Notes under the pieces: generated by a model
The model's database searches: none
Told to the model about the DNA's origin: nothing
Seen by the model: the letters and a program-made list of their open reading frames with translations, nothing else
Part shown: in pieces, positions 1 through 7,907 of the stretch
Position numbering within the stretch: the stretch's first letter is position 1
Layout: each line of letters opens with the position of its first letter
Assembly: GCF_025630775.1 (NCBI RefSeq)
Contig: NZ_JAOSZE010000004.1
Location: 234,779-298,778 of the forward strand
Reading direction: 5' to 3'
Origin: Actinoplanes sp. KI2
GTDB lineage: Bacteria > Actinomycetota > Actinomycetes > Mycobacteriales > Micromonosporaceae
Length of the DNA: 64,000 bases
Made by a program: the position numbers and the translations under genes

Positions 1-427
1 TGCTCTTGCGAGGCGGTCGCCCGTATCCCGGTTGTCCATATCCCGGTTGTCCGTATCCCGGCGGCGCGTATCCGGGTTGCGGCGCGTATCCCGGCGGCGG
101 GTAACCCGATTGTGGCGGGTAACCCGGTGGTGGCGCGTACCCCGGTTGCGCTGCGTACCCGGGTTGCGGCCCTTGCCCGCCCGGGTAGCCGCCGTAGTCG
201 GGGGTGTGGCCCGGCGCCGGGTAGTCGACCGGCGGCTGGGCCGGGAACTGCGAGGTCGGCGGATTGTCCGGCTCGGGGATCGAGGCCTGCCCGGGCGCGT
301 ACGCGGGCGGTTGATATGCCTGCGGCTGCTCCGAAAGCGCGTCCCCGGAGGGGGTCGGCCAGGGCTGCCCCGAGATCGGGGCGCCGGCGGTCGGATCCGG
401 CGGCGGGTTGTCGGGCTGGTTGGTCAC
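1..427 (-). CDS. Pro/Gly/Tyr-rich protein, N-terminal part (truncated by window edge)
   Basis: The reading frame opens with GTG at 427, preceded by GGGAGAG at a good ribosome-binding distance, and stays open to the window edge, so only about 142 N-terminal residues are visible. After an acidic/proline start (TNQPDNPPPDPTAG) the protein becomes a chain of PGY units (PGYAPP, PGYGQ). It reaches a basic RPPRKS segment at the edge, the usual layout of a cytoplasmic PGY-rich tail before membrane helices. Such tails occur in many small actinobacterial membrane proteins; I cannot assign a family without the missing C-terminus. It is divergent from glmS. Confidence 0.75.
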   Translation of the reverse strand, partial: MTNQPDNPPPDPTAGAPISGQPWPTPSGDALSEQPQAYQPPAYAPGQASIPEPDNPPTSQFPAQPPVDYPAPGHTPDYGGYPGGQGPQPGYAAQPGYAPPPGYPPQSGYPPPGYAPQPGYAPPGYGQPGYGQPGYGRPPRKS

Positions 428-599
428 GCGTCTCTCCCGGTACGGCGCAGCCCTTCGGCGCGCAAGCCGACGGTACGCCTGTTACGCCACCGCCGGAGCG
501 CGGGGCATCCACTCTTCGGTCACCACCCGAACACTCTTTCGAGCAGATCCGTTGCTTGAAAGTGTGCCTCTTGCGCATGCCAGGTGAGCGGTCGTCGGT

Positions 600-605
600 T
601 AGGCT
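600..605 (+). promoter_or_regulatory. Candidate leaderless -10 box of glmS
   Basis: TAGGCT ends seven bases before the glmS ATG and there is no Shine-Dalgarno sequence, so transcription would begin at or next to the start codon. The same arrangement recurs at acpS, alr, tsaB, ybaK, guaA and others in this window. Confidence 0.45.
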
Positions 606-612
606 GCCCCCC

Positions 613-2496
613 ATGTGTGGCATCGTGGGTTACGTCGGCAGTCGGCCGGCGCTCAGCATCGTTCTCGACGGCCTTCGCCGGCTCGAGTACCGCGGGTACG
701 ACTCCGCGGGGGTGGCCGTCGTCGACGACGGCACCGTCCTGACCGAGAAGAAGGCCGGCAAGCTGGCCAACCTGGAGAAGGCGCTCTCCGAGCGGGCCCA
801 CGACGGCATCGCCACCGGCAGCACCGCGATCGGGCACACCCGGTGGGCCACGCACGGCGGCCCGACCGACCGCAACGCCCACCCACATCTGTCCGCCGAC
901 GGCCGGGTCGCCGTCATCCACAACGGCATCCTGGAGAATTTCGCCCGTCTGCGCAGCGAGCTCGAGGCGACCGGCGTCGAGTTCGCCAGCGACACCGACA
1001 CCGAGTGCGCGGCCCACCTGCTCGCCGCCGAGGTCCGCACGCTGCGCGAGGCCGGCACGGTCGCCGGGCCGCAGCTGCTCGCCGAGGCGATGCGCCGCAC
1101 GGTCCGCCGGCTCGAGGGCGCCTTCACGCTGCTCGCCGTGGACACCGAGGTGCCCGACGCGGTGGTCGCCGCCCGGCGCAACTCGCCGCTGGTGGTCGGC
1201 CGGGGCGACGGGGAGAACTTCCTGGCCAGCGACGTCTCCGCGTTCATCGAGCACACCCGGGACGCGATCGAGCTGGGCCAGGACCAGGTCGTGCTGATCA
1301 CCCCGGACGGCATCGAGATCACCGGGTTCGACGGCGCCGCCGCCGAGGGCCAGGAGTTCCACATCGACTGGGACGCGTCGGCCGCCGAGAAGGGCGGTTA
1401 CGACTACTTCATGCTCAAGGAGATCGCCGAGCAGCCGCAGGCGATCGCCGACACCCTGCTCGGCCGGCTCTCCGACCGCGGCGACATCATCCTCGACGAG
1501 GTCCGCCTCACCGACCAGGACCTCCGCGACGTCGACAAGATCTTCATCATCGCCTGCGGCACGTCCTACCACGCGGGGATGGTCGCGAAATACGCCATCG
1601 AGCACTGGGTGCGCATCCCCTGCGAGGTCGAGCTGGCCAGCGAGTTCCGCTACCGCGACCCGATCCTCGACCGCTCGACGCTGGTGATCGCGATCAGCCA
1701 GAGCGGCGAGACCATGGACACCCTGATGGCCGTGCGTCACGCCAAGGAGCAAAAGGCGCGGGTGCTCGCCATCTCCAACACCAACGGCTCGACGATCCCG
1801 CGCGAGTCGGACGCGGTGCTTTACACCCACGGCGGCCCCGAGATCGCGGTGGCGTCCACCAAGGCGTTCCTCACCCAGTTGGTCGCCTGTTACCTGATCG
1901 GCCTGCACCTGGCCCAGATCCGTGGCGTCATGTACGCCGACGAGGTCGCCGCCGTGGTGGAAAAGCTGCAGAGCACGCCGGAGAGCCTGACCCACCTGCT
2001 GGGCCAGATGGAGGACGTACGCGAGCTGGCGCGCGACCTGAAGACGGCCTCCACGGTGCTGTTCATCGGCCGGCACGTCGGCTTCCCGGTGGCCCTGGAG
2101 GGCGCGCTCAAGCTGAAGGAGCTCGCCTACATGCACGCCGAGGGATTCGCGGCGGGCGAGCTCAAGCACGGCCCGATCTCGCTCATCGACCAGGGCACCG
2201 CGGTCGTCTGCGTGGTGCCGTCGCCGGCCGGCCGCGGCGTCATGCGGGACAAGGTCGTCTCCAACATCCAGGAGGTCCGCGCCCGCGGCGCCCGCACCAT
2301 CGTGATCGCCGAGGAGGGCGACGAGGGCGTCCGACCCTTCGCCGACCACTTGATCGTGGTCCCGCACACGCCGACCCTGCTCGCGCCGCTGATGACCACG
2401 GTCCCGCTGCAGATCCTCGCCTGCGAGATCGCGGCGGCCCGCGGCCTCGACGTGGACCAGCCGCGCAACCTGGCGAAGTCGGTCACCGTCGAGTAG
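613..2496 (+). CDS. glmS: Glutamine--fructose-6-phosphate aminotransferase (isomerizing)
   Basis: GlmS makes glucosamine-6-phosphate from fructose-6-phosphate and glutamine, the entry to UDP-GlcNAc and cell wall synthesis. The 627-residue protein is normal length. ATG at 613 gives MCGIVGYVG, placing the nucleophilic Cys at position 2 after methionine removal, which fixes the start. The N-terminal glutaminase domain has HTRWATHGG and the N-terminal nucleophile fold. Two SIS sugar-isomerase domains follow, with the SQSGET and CGTSYHAG motifs. The C-terminus ends in AKSVTVE, typical of the family. Its position upstream of acpS, nnr and alr matches the conserved actinobacterial order. Confidence 0.98.
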   Translation: MCGIVGYVGSRPALSIVLDGLRRLEYRGYDSAGVAVVDDGTVLTEKKAGKLANLEKALSERAHDGIATGSTAIGHTRWATHGGPTDRNAHPHLSADGRVAVIHNGILENFARLRSELEATGVEFASDTDTECAAHLLAAEVRTLREAGTVAGPQLLAEAMRRTVRRLEGAFTLLAVDTEVPDAVVAARRNSPLVVGRGDGENFLASDVSAFIEHTRDAIELGQDQVVLITPDGIEITGFDGAAAEGQEFHIDWDASAAEKGGYDYFMLKEIAEQPQAIADTLLGRLSDRGDIILDEVRLTDQDLRDVDKIFIIACGTSYHAGMVAKYAIEHWVRIPCEVELASEFRYRDPILDRSTLVIAISQSGETMDTLMAVRHAKEQKARVLAISNTNGSTIPRESDAVLYTHGGPEIAVASTKAFLTQLVACYLIGLHLAQIRGVMYADEVAAVVEKLQSTPESLTHLLGQMEDVRELARDLKTASTVLFIGRHVGFPVALEGALKLKELAYMHAEGFAAGELKHGPISLIDQGTAVVCVVPSPAGRGVMRDKVVSNIQEVRARGARTIVIAEEGDEGVRPFADHLIVVPHTPTLLAPLMTTVPLQILACEIAAARGLDVDQPRNLAKSVTVE

Positions 2497-2585
2497 CCGC
2501 CGCAATCCCACCGGGCGGTGCCCACGGCCCATCGGGCGGCGGCAAGCGCTCGTCGTGGGGTGTCCATGGCTCATTGGGCGTTGCC

Positions 2586-2735
2586 CAGCGCTTGTCGGGG
2601 GTGCCCAGCGCTCGTCGGGTGGCGGCCAGCGCTCGTCGGGTGGCGGCCAGCGCTCGTCGGGTGGCGGCCAGCGTTCGTCGGGCGGCGGCCCAGCGCTCAT
2701 CGGGCGGCGGCAAGCGCTCATCGGGCGGTGCCCAG
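2586..2735. repeat. 21-bp minisatellite downstream of glmS
   Basis: A 21-bp unit with core AGCGCTCGTCGGGTGGCGGCC is repeated head to tail. There are three nearly perfect copies from 2607 to 2669 and degenerate copies on both sides. The array lies between the convergent glmS and DUF1023 hydrolase genes, and the last degenerate units run into the stop codon of the hydrolase at 2718. Confidence 0.85.
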
Positions 2736-4427
2736 CGTGATGGCCGCCATCGTCTCCAGCGACGGGCTGCCTCGGTCCCAGTAGCCGAGGTGGCCCGCGC
2801 CGGGACTGCTCGCGAAGGTGTGCGCGCCGAAAGCCGGATCGCTCGGGTTGTGGCCGAACCACAGGTCCTTCTCCGGCAGCCCGACGACCGGGAAGACGGG
2901 GCCCACCACCAGGTCGCGGGCGAGAGCGGCGGGCGCGGGCGCCGCGTACTGAATGACGTCGCTGCCCGAGGTCGTCGACCAGACCCGGCCGGTCAGGTCG
3001 CGCGCCGAGTCGACGCCGACGCCCGGCGAGCCGACGAACACCACGTTGTCGGCGACGAAGCCGCCGGCCGCCGCCTTGCCGACGACGAGCGAGCCGTAGC
3101 TGTGACCGATCACGGTCTGTCGTGCGGGCCCGGCCGCTCGCAGCCCGTCCTGGAACCGCCGTAGCGCCGGCGCGCCCGCCTCGGCGCGGCGTGCGCTCGC
3201 CGCCTCGTCGAGGAAGTCGGGGGCGTCGTAGTCGAGCCAGAGCACCGCGCTGGTCGAAGCCGCCGGGGAGATCTCGGTCGCGCGGTCGGCGACCCGCTCG
3301 GCCCGGGTCAGCTCGCCGTCGAACCTCGCCAGCTCGGCGGTCATCCCGGGCACGTGGGTGACCACGTTGTCGGCGTGGTCGGGGTCGCCGAGCGCGATCA
3401 CCACCCGGCCCTCCTCGTGCAGGTCGAGCCGGAGCAGGTAGGCACGCGGACCGTGGTCGTCGTCCAGCCGGTCGGCCAGCGCGTCCAGCCCGTGCCGCAG
3501 CTCCCGCAACCGGCGCCGGTCGCCGGCGGCGGCGGTGGCCAGGGCCTGATCGAGCTCGGTCCGCCGATCGTCGAGCAGCAGGCGGTTGGCCGCGTCCCGG
3601 TCGGCGACCGGAAGGCCGTCCAGCGGGGCCAGCCAGCCCGGCTCGGTGACCAGCAACCACTGGCGCTCGGCCGGGGTCAGGGCCGCCCACCAGCGGCGCA
3701 CCTCGGCCGGGGTGGCCGTGCAGGCCGGCCGCTCCGGTCCGGGCGCGGTGGGCGGCAGCCGGACGGCGGCCTCGATGCCGGCCAGCCGCTCGGCCGCCAC
3801 CTCGTCGGCCCGGGCCGCGATGGCGAGCGCCACACTCAGCTCGGCGGAGATTGCCGCGCCGTGTGCAGCCACGCCGTTTGCCGCGTCGCTCGGAATCCCA
3901 CCCCTTGCCGGTCCGCTTGCCGCCGGTCCGCTTGCGGCCCCGCTGCTTGCCGTCGGCCGGCTTGGAACCGTGCCGCTTGCCGCCGTGCCGCTTGCCGCCG
4001 TGCCGCTTGCCGCCGTGCCGGTGGCCGCCGCGCCGAGGTGTGCCGCCTGCGGAACGGCGAGCGTCGCCGAGCTGGCCCGGACCCGGCCGTCGTCGTCGAT
4101 GGTCAGGCCGGCCCGGTGTGCGGCGGCCAGGGCGCGGGCGAGCAGCCGTTTCGCCCGATCGAGGGCCGCCGCGAACTCGCTCGCCGTCTGGTCGGCCTGC
4201 CAGCACAGGAGGCGGACGACGATCAGACCGCGGCGCAATGTCGCCACCCGGGCCGCGGCCGCCGATGCCGCCGCACCGGACCAGGCCTGGCCCAGGCGTA
4301 CGAGATCGGCAGTCAAACGGTCCGCAAGCCGGCCGGCCAGGGTGGCCCACCGCCGCCAAGCTCGGGCGATCGCCCGCCAGCGCGCCGGGTCGGCGACCCG
4401 CAGCCGGGCGTAGACGGCGGCGCTCAT
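2718..4427 (-). CDS. DUF1023 alpha/beta hydrolase, ESX-associated type
   Basis: A 569-residue protein. The N-terminal half is alpha-helical and Ala/Arg-rich, as in WXG100/PPE-like helical hairpins. The middle holds a low-complexity Ala-Ser-Gly-Thr linker encoded by a 15-bp repeat. The C-terminal ~200 residues are an alpha/beta hydrolase of the DUF1023 (Abhydrolase_8) type, with nucleophile motif GHSYGS and the VFVGSPGVG strand. The ATG overlaps the stop of the upstream 95-residue WXG100-like gene by the ATGA pattern, so the two are translationally coupled. DUF1023 proteins next to WXG100 partners are common in actinobacteria and are thought to be linked to type VII secretion. Substrate and role are unknown. 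Confidence 0.8.
   Translation of the reverse strand: MSAAVYARLRVADPARWRAIARAWRRWATLAGRLADRLTADLVRLGQAWSGAAASAAAARVATLRRGLIVVRLLCWQADQTASEFAAALDRAKRLLARALAAAHRAGLTIDDDGRVRASSATLAVPQAAHLGAAATGTAASGTAASGTAASGTVPSRPTASSGAASGPAASGPARGGIPSDAANGVAAHGAAISAELSVALAIAARADEVAAERLAGIEAAVRLPPTAPGPERPACTATPAEVRRWWAALTPAERQWLLVTEPGWLAPLDGLPVADRDAANRLLLDDRRTELDQALATAAAGDRRRLRELRHGLDALADRLDDDHGPRAYLLRLDLHEEGRVVIALGDPDHADNVVTHVPGMTAELARFDGELTRAERVADRATEISPAASTSAVLWLDYDAPDFLDEAASARRAEAGAPALRRFQDGLRAAGPARQTVIGHSYGSLVVGKAAAGGFVADNVVFVGSPGVGVDSARDLTGRVWSTTSGSDVIQYAAPAPAALARDLVVGPVFPVVGLPEKDLWFGHNPSDPAFGAHTFASSPGAGHLGYWDRGSPSLETMAAITLGTAR
3895..4030. repeat. 15-bp in-frame repeats inside the hydrolase gene
   Basis: Degenerate copies of a 15-bp unit (GCCGTGCCGCTTGCC on the plus strand) encode TAASG-like pentapeptides in the linker of the DUF1023 protein. 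The unit length keeps the reading frame, so copy number can vary without breaking the gene. Confidence 0.75.
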
Positions 4428-4711
4428 CGGGTCAGCCGCAGGCGAACGGCGGCCCGGGCGTCGGCTTCCGCATATGCCGCCGCCGCGGCGGTGACCAGGC
4501 GTGCCGTCTCCTCGACGCCGGCGCCGAGATGTCGCAGTTGCTGCTGGACTGCCTCGACGGCCAGGGCCGCGGCATCGGTCGTCCGCCAGCGCGGCGTGCG
4601 CTCCGCCGGCGGTGTCGCCGTCGCGGTGGCGGCCGTCTCGACGGCCGTGGTGGTCAGGGCGGAGGCGGTGCGACGCAGTTCCTCGGTGTGGACCTCGAGA
4701 TCGGGATTCAC
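4424..4711 (-). CDS. WXG100-like small helical protein
   Basis: GTG at 4711 follows TTGGAGG at seven bases and gives a 95-residue, almost entirely helical, Ala/Thr-rich protein (NPDLEVHTEELRRTAS at the start). It has the length and heptad character of ESAT-6/WXG100 family members: one PRWRT segment lies between two predicted helices, but a strict WXG motif is absent. Its stop overlaps the start of the DUF1023 hydrolase (ATGA). By context it is probably the type VII secretion partner or cognate helper of the hydrolase; this is inference. Confidence 0.65.
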   Translation of the reverse strand: MNPDLEVHTEELRRTASALTTTAVETAATATATPPAERTPRWRTTDAAALAVEAVQQQLRHLGAGVEETARLVTAAAAAYAEADARAAVRLRLTR

Positions 4712-4773
4712 GGCAACCTCCAAGCGGGGCAACGGATGCGCCGACGTTAGGGGCCGGCGGTCATGATCAGGGA

Positions 4774-4821
4774 CGCCTGTGGACAACCGCGCGGGCTCCG
4801 GCAGCGGGTTTTCCACAGGCG
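4774..4821. promoter_or_regulatory. Inverted pair of DnaA-box-like sequences upstream of acpS
   Basis: TTGTCCACA, the Streptomyces DnaA-box consensus, is read on the minus strand at 4778-4786. TTTTCCACA lies on the plus strand at 4809-4817. They form the arms of a 10-bp inverted repeat (CGCCTGTGGA and TCCACAGGCG). They sit between divergent genes and not at an obvious origin. DnaA binding is inference from the sequence match. Confidence 0.4.
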
Positions 4822-4840
4822 TTGCGCCACGGCGTACGGA

Positions 4841-4846
4841 TAGGGT
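4841..4846 (+). promoter_or_regulatory. Candidate leaderless -10 box of acpS
   Basis: TAGGGT is followed by exactly six bases and then the acpS GTG. No Shine-Dalgarno sequence is present. Confidence 0.45.
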
Positions 4847-4852
4847 GGGGCC

Positions 4853-5221
4853 GTGATCGTGGCTGTCGGCATCGATGTCGTCCTGGTGGACCGCTTCGCC
4901 CGAGCCCTCGACCGGACCCCGCTGCTGGGAGTTCGCCTCTTCACCGAGGGCGAGCGGGTGACCGGCTCCGGCAACCCGCGGTCGGCCGAGTCGCTGGCCG
5001 CTCGGTTCGCCGCGAAGGAGGCCGTGGCGAAGGCGCTGGGCGCGCCGGCCGGGCTGCTCTGGCACGACTGCGAGATCGTCGCCGACCCGGACGGCCGTCC
5101 GTGGTTGACCGTCTCGGGTACGGTCGCCGCGGCTGCGGCGGCGCGTGGCATCTCGCGGTGGCATCTCTCCCTCTCGCACGACGGCGGGATCGCCTCGGCG
5201 ATGGTCGTAGCAGAGTCCTGA
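4853..5221 (+). CDS. acpS: Holo-[acyl-carrier-protein] synthase
   Basis: AcpS transfers 4'-phosphopantetheine from CoA to a serine of apo-ACP, activating fatty acid and some polyketide carrier proteins. The 122 residues match the family length. The N-terminal [10 protein letters not shown] carries the Mg-binding Asp, and [13 protein letters not shown] carries the second metal ligand Glu. A C-terminal [17 protein letters not shown] strand closes the fold. GTG at 4853 immediately precedes the conserved GID strand and lies six bases after a -10-like TAGGGT, suggesting a leaderless mRNA. Confidence 0.95.
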   Translation: MIVAVGIDVVLVDRFARALDRTPLLGVRLFTEGERVTGSGNPRSAESLAARFAAKEAVAKALGAPAGLLWHDCEIVADPDGRPWLTVSGTVAAAAAARGISRWHLSLSHDGGIASAMVVAES

Positions 5222-5291
5222 CCAGTGCGAACGCGAAACTGTCGTACCCCCGGCCTAAAACCGACGACACACGAACGGCTTTGGAGGGCAG

Positions 5292-6740
5292 ATGCGGCAG
5301 GCATGGCGGGTCGCGGACGTACGGGCGGCCGAGAAGGCGCTGATGGCGACGCTGCCGGAGGGCACGCTCATGCAGCGGGCCGCGGCCGGTCTGGCCCGCC
5401 GCTGCGCGTTGCTGCTGACGGACGACGGCGGGGTCTACGGCGCCCGGGTACTGCTCCTGGTCGGCAGCGGCGACAACGGCGGCGACACGCTCTACGCCGG
5501 GGCCGCCCTGGCCCGGCGCGGCGCCCAGGTGCGAGCGATCCTGCTGCGGCCCGATCGGGTCCACCTGGCCGGCCTGGCGGCGCTGCGCGCGGCCGGCGGC
5601 TTCACCGTGCGCGACCTCCCGCAGCGGACCGATCTGGTGGTCGACGGCATCGTTGGTATCGGTGCGAGCGGCGGCCTGCGCGGGCCGGCCGTCGAGCTGG
5701 TCGCCCGGCTGGGTGAGCTGCGCGGGCGCTCCGGCCGACGCCCCGCGGTGGTCGCCGTCGACGTGCCGAGCGGGGTCGCGGTCGACACCGGCGACGTGCC
5801 GGGCGCGGCGGTCACCGCCGACGTCACGGTCACCTTCGGCTGCCTCAAGCCGGCGCACGTGGCCGGGCCGGCCGCGGTGCGCTGCGGCCAGGTCGAGCTG
5901 GTCGACATCGGTCTCGCGCCGGCGCTGCGGGCCGACCCGGCGGTGCACGTGCCGGATGCGGAGGACATCGCCGGCTGGTGGCCGGTCCCCGGTCCGCAGT
6001 CCGACAAGTACACCCGCGGTGTCGTCGGCATCGCGACCGGCTCGGCGAAATACCCGGGCGCCGCGCTGCTCTCGGTGAGCGGCGCGCTGGCCGGCCCGAC
6101 CGGCATGGTGCGCTACGCCGGCAGCGCGTACGGCGAGGTCGTCCGGGCGCACCCCTCGGTCGTCGCGGTAAACAAGGTGGGCGCGGCCGGCCGGGTGCAG
6201 GCCTGGGTGTGCGGCTCCGGGCTCGGCACCGACGAGGCGTCCCGGACCACGCTGCGCAGCGTGCTGGCCACCGCCGTGCCGGTGGTTCTCGACGCCGACG
6301 CGCTGACCCTGCTGGTGGACGGCAGGCACGCCAGTGACCTGCGCCGGGACGCGCCGCTGGTGATCACGCCGCACGACGGCGAGTTCAAGCGGCTCGCCGG
6401 GGAGTCGCCGGGCGCCGACCGGATGGGAGCCGCCTGCCGGCTGGCCGCCTGGATCAACGCAGTGGTGCTGCTCAAGGGCGACCGGACGATCGTGGCGACC
6501 CCGGCCGGCGACATCTGGGCCAACCCGACCGGCAGCCCGGCGCTGGCCACCGCGGGCAGCGGCGACGTGCTGGCCGGGCTGCTCGGCTCGCTGCTGGCCG
6601 GCGGTCTGCCGCCGGAGCGGGCGGCGGTGGCGGCGGCGTATGTGCACGGTCTCGCCGGCCGGTGGGCCGCCGAGGATGGGCCGGTCACCTCGCCCGACGT
6701 GGCCGCGGCGTTGCGCCCGACGCTCGCCGCGCTGCTCTGA
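5292..6740 (+). CDS. nnr: Bifunctional NAD(P)HX epimerase / ADP-dependent NAD(P)HX dehydratase
   Basis: Repairs hydrated NADH and NADPH: the N-terminal epimerase interconverts R and S forms and the C-terminal kinase-like domain dehydrates S-NAD(P)HX. The 482 residues fit the fused form. Visible epimerase motifs are GSGDNGGDTLYAG and VDVPSGVAVDTG. Dehydratase motifs are TPHDGEFKRL and the ATAGSGDVLAG nucleotide loop. ATG at 5292 follows GGAGGGCAG. It lies 33 bases upstream of alr, the order seen in other actinobacteria. Confidence 0.95.
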   Translation: MRQAWRVADVRAAEKALMATLPEGTLMQRAAAGLARRCALLLTDDGGVYGARVLLLVGSGDNGGDTLYAGAALARRGAQVRAILLRPDRVHLAGLAALRAAGGFTVRDLPQRTDLVVDGIVGIGASGGLRGPAVELVARLGELRGRSGRRPAVVAVDVPSGVAVDTGDVPGAAVTADVTVTFGCLKPAHVAGPAAVRCGQVELVDIGLAPALRADPAVHVPDAEDIAGWWPVPGPQSDKYTRGVVGIATGSAKYPGAALLSVSGALAGPTGMVRYAGSAYGEVVRAHPSVVAVNKVGAAGRVQAWVCGSGLGTDEASRTTLRSVLATAVPVVLDADALTLLVDGRHASDLRRDAPLVITPHDGEFKRLAGESPGADRMGAACRLAAWINAVVLLKGDRTIVATPAGDIWANPTGSPALATAGSGDVLAGLLGSLLAGGLPPERAAVAAAYVHGLAGRWAAEDGPVTSPDVAAALRPTLAALL

Positions 6741-6761
6741 GCTGAAGGAAAAACCGATCAG

Positions 6762-6767
6762 TAGGCT
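6762..6767 (+). promoter_or_regulatory. Candidate leaderless -10 box of alr
   Basis: TAGGCT is followed by six bases and the alr ATG. Confidence 0.45.
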
Positions 6768-6773
6768 GGGATC

Positions 6774-7907
6774 ATGTGGCAGGCCGAGGTCCGGATCGAT
6801 CTGGACGCCATTCGGGGCAACGTGGCGCTGATGCGCGCCGGCACCACCGCCGAGGTGATGGCGGTCGTCAAGGGCGACGGCTATGGGCATGGCATGCTGC
6901 CGTCCGCCCGGGCGGCGCTGGCCGGCGGGGCGACCTGGCTGGGCGTGGCGACCCTCGACGAGGGGCTCGCGCTGCGCCGGGCCGGCTTCGAGGTGCCGGT
7001 GCTGGCCTGGCTGCACTCGCCGGGGCTGGCGTTGCACGAGGGCGTGGCGGCCGGCATCGACCTGTCGGCGAGCACGCTCGGGCTGGTCGGTGAGCTGGTC
7101 ACGGCGGCGCGCCGGGCCGAGCGGCAGGCCCGCGTCCACCTCAAGCTGGACACCGGGCTGGCCCGCGGCGGCGCCACCGCGGGCGACTGGCCCGCGGTGC
7201 TGGAGGCGGCGGCGAAGGCGCAGGCCGACGGCGACGTCGACGTGGTCGGCGTGTGGAGCCATTTCATCAGCTCGGATCTCCCCGGCGACCCGACGATCGA
7301 CCAGCAGCTGGCCGCGTTCGCCGAGGGGCTCGCCGTGGCCGAGCGGTACGGCATCAGCCCGCGGTATCGCCACATCGCCAACTCGGCGGCCACGCTGACC
7401 CGCCCGGATTCCCACTACGACCTGGTCCGGCCGGGCATCGCCGTCTACGGCCTGTCGCCGGTCGCGGGTCAGACGTTCGGGCTCCGGCCGGCGATGACCG
7501 CCCGCGCCCGGGTCGCGCAGACCAAGCGGGTGCCGGCCGGGCAGGGCGTCTCGTACGGCCACGCCTACCACACCGAGCGGGAGACAACGCTCGCCCTGGT
7601 GCCGCTCGGCTATGCCGACGGCGTGCCGCGGGCCGCCTCGAACGCCGGCCCGGTGCAGCTGGGCGGCAAGCGGCGCCGGGTGGTCGGCCGGGTCTGCATG
7701 GATCAGATCGTGCTCGACGTCGGCGACGACGAGGTGTCGGCGGGTGACGTGGCGACGCTGTTCGGGCCGGGCGACGACGGCGGTCCGACCGCCGACGACT
7801 GGGCCGAGGCGGCCGGCACGATCAACTACGAGATCGTCACCCGGTTCGGCAGCACCCGGGTGCCCCGGCGGTACGACGGCGCCGTGGCGGCCGAGGCGCC
7901 CGCATGA
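6774..7907 (+). CDS. alr: Alanine racemase
   Basis: PLP enzyme converting L- to D-alanine for peptidoglycan. 377 residues, fold type III. The PLP lysine lies in AVVKGDGYGHG near residue 38. The second catalytic tyrosine is in SYGHAYHTERETTLALVPLGYADG, and GRVCMDQIVLDVGD follows. ATG at 6774 opens directly with the conserved QAEVRIDLDAI strand. It overlaps the next gene by four bases (ATGA), so it heads a coupled series through tsaE and ung. Confidence 0.97.
   Translation: MWQAEVRIDLDAIRGNVALMRAGTTAEVMAVVKGDGYGHGMLPSARAALAGGATWLGVATLDEGLALRRAGFEVPVLAWLHSPGLALHEGVAAGIDLSASTLGLVGELVTAARRAERQARVHLKLDTGLARGGATAGDWPAVLEAAAKAQADGDVDVVGVWSHFISSDLPGDPTIDQQLAAFAEGLAVAERYGISPRYRHIANSAATLTRPDSHYDLVRPGIAVYGLSPVAGQTFGLRPAMTARARVAQTKRVPAGQGVSYGHAYHTERETTLALVPLGYADGVPRAASNAGPVQLGGKRRRVVGRVCMDQIVLDVGDDEVSAGDVATLFGPGDDGGPTADDWAEAAGTINYEIVTRFGSTRVPRRYDGAVAAEAPA

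Noticed and set aside
520..4359. A 1279-residue minus-strand open frame across glmS and the hydrolase gene
   Set aside because: It runs antisense through glmS and out of frame through the hydrolase, both with clear motifs; its product is Arg/Gly/Pro low-complexity, as expected of a GC-rich shadow frame.
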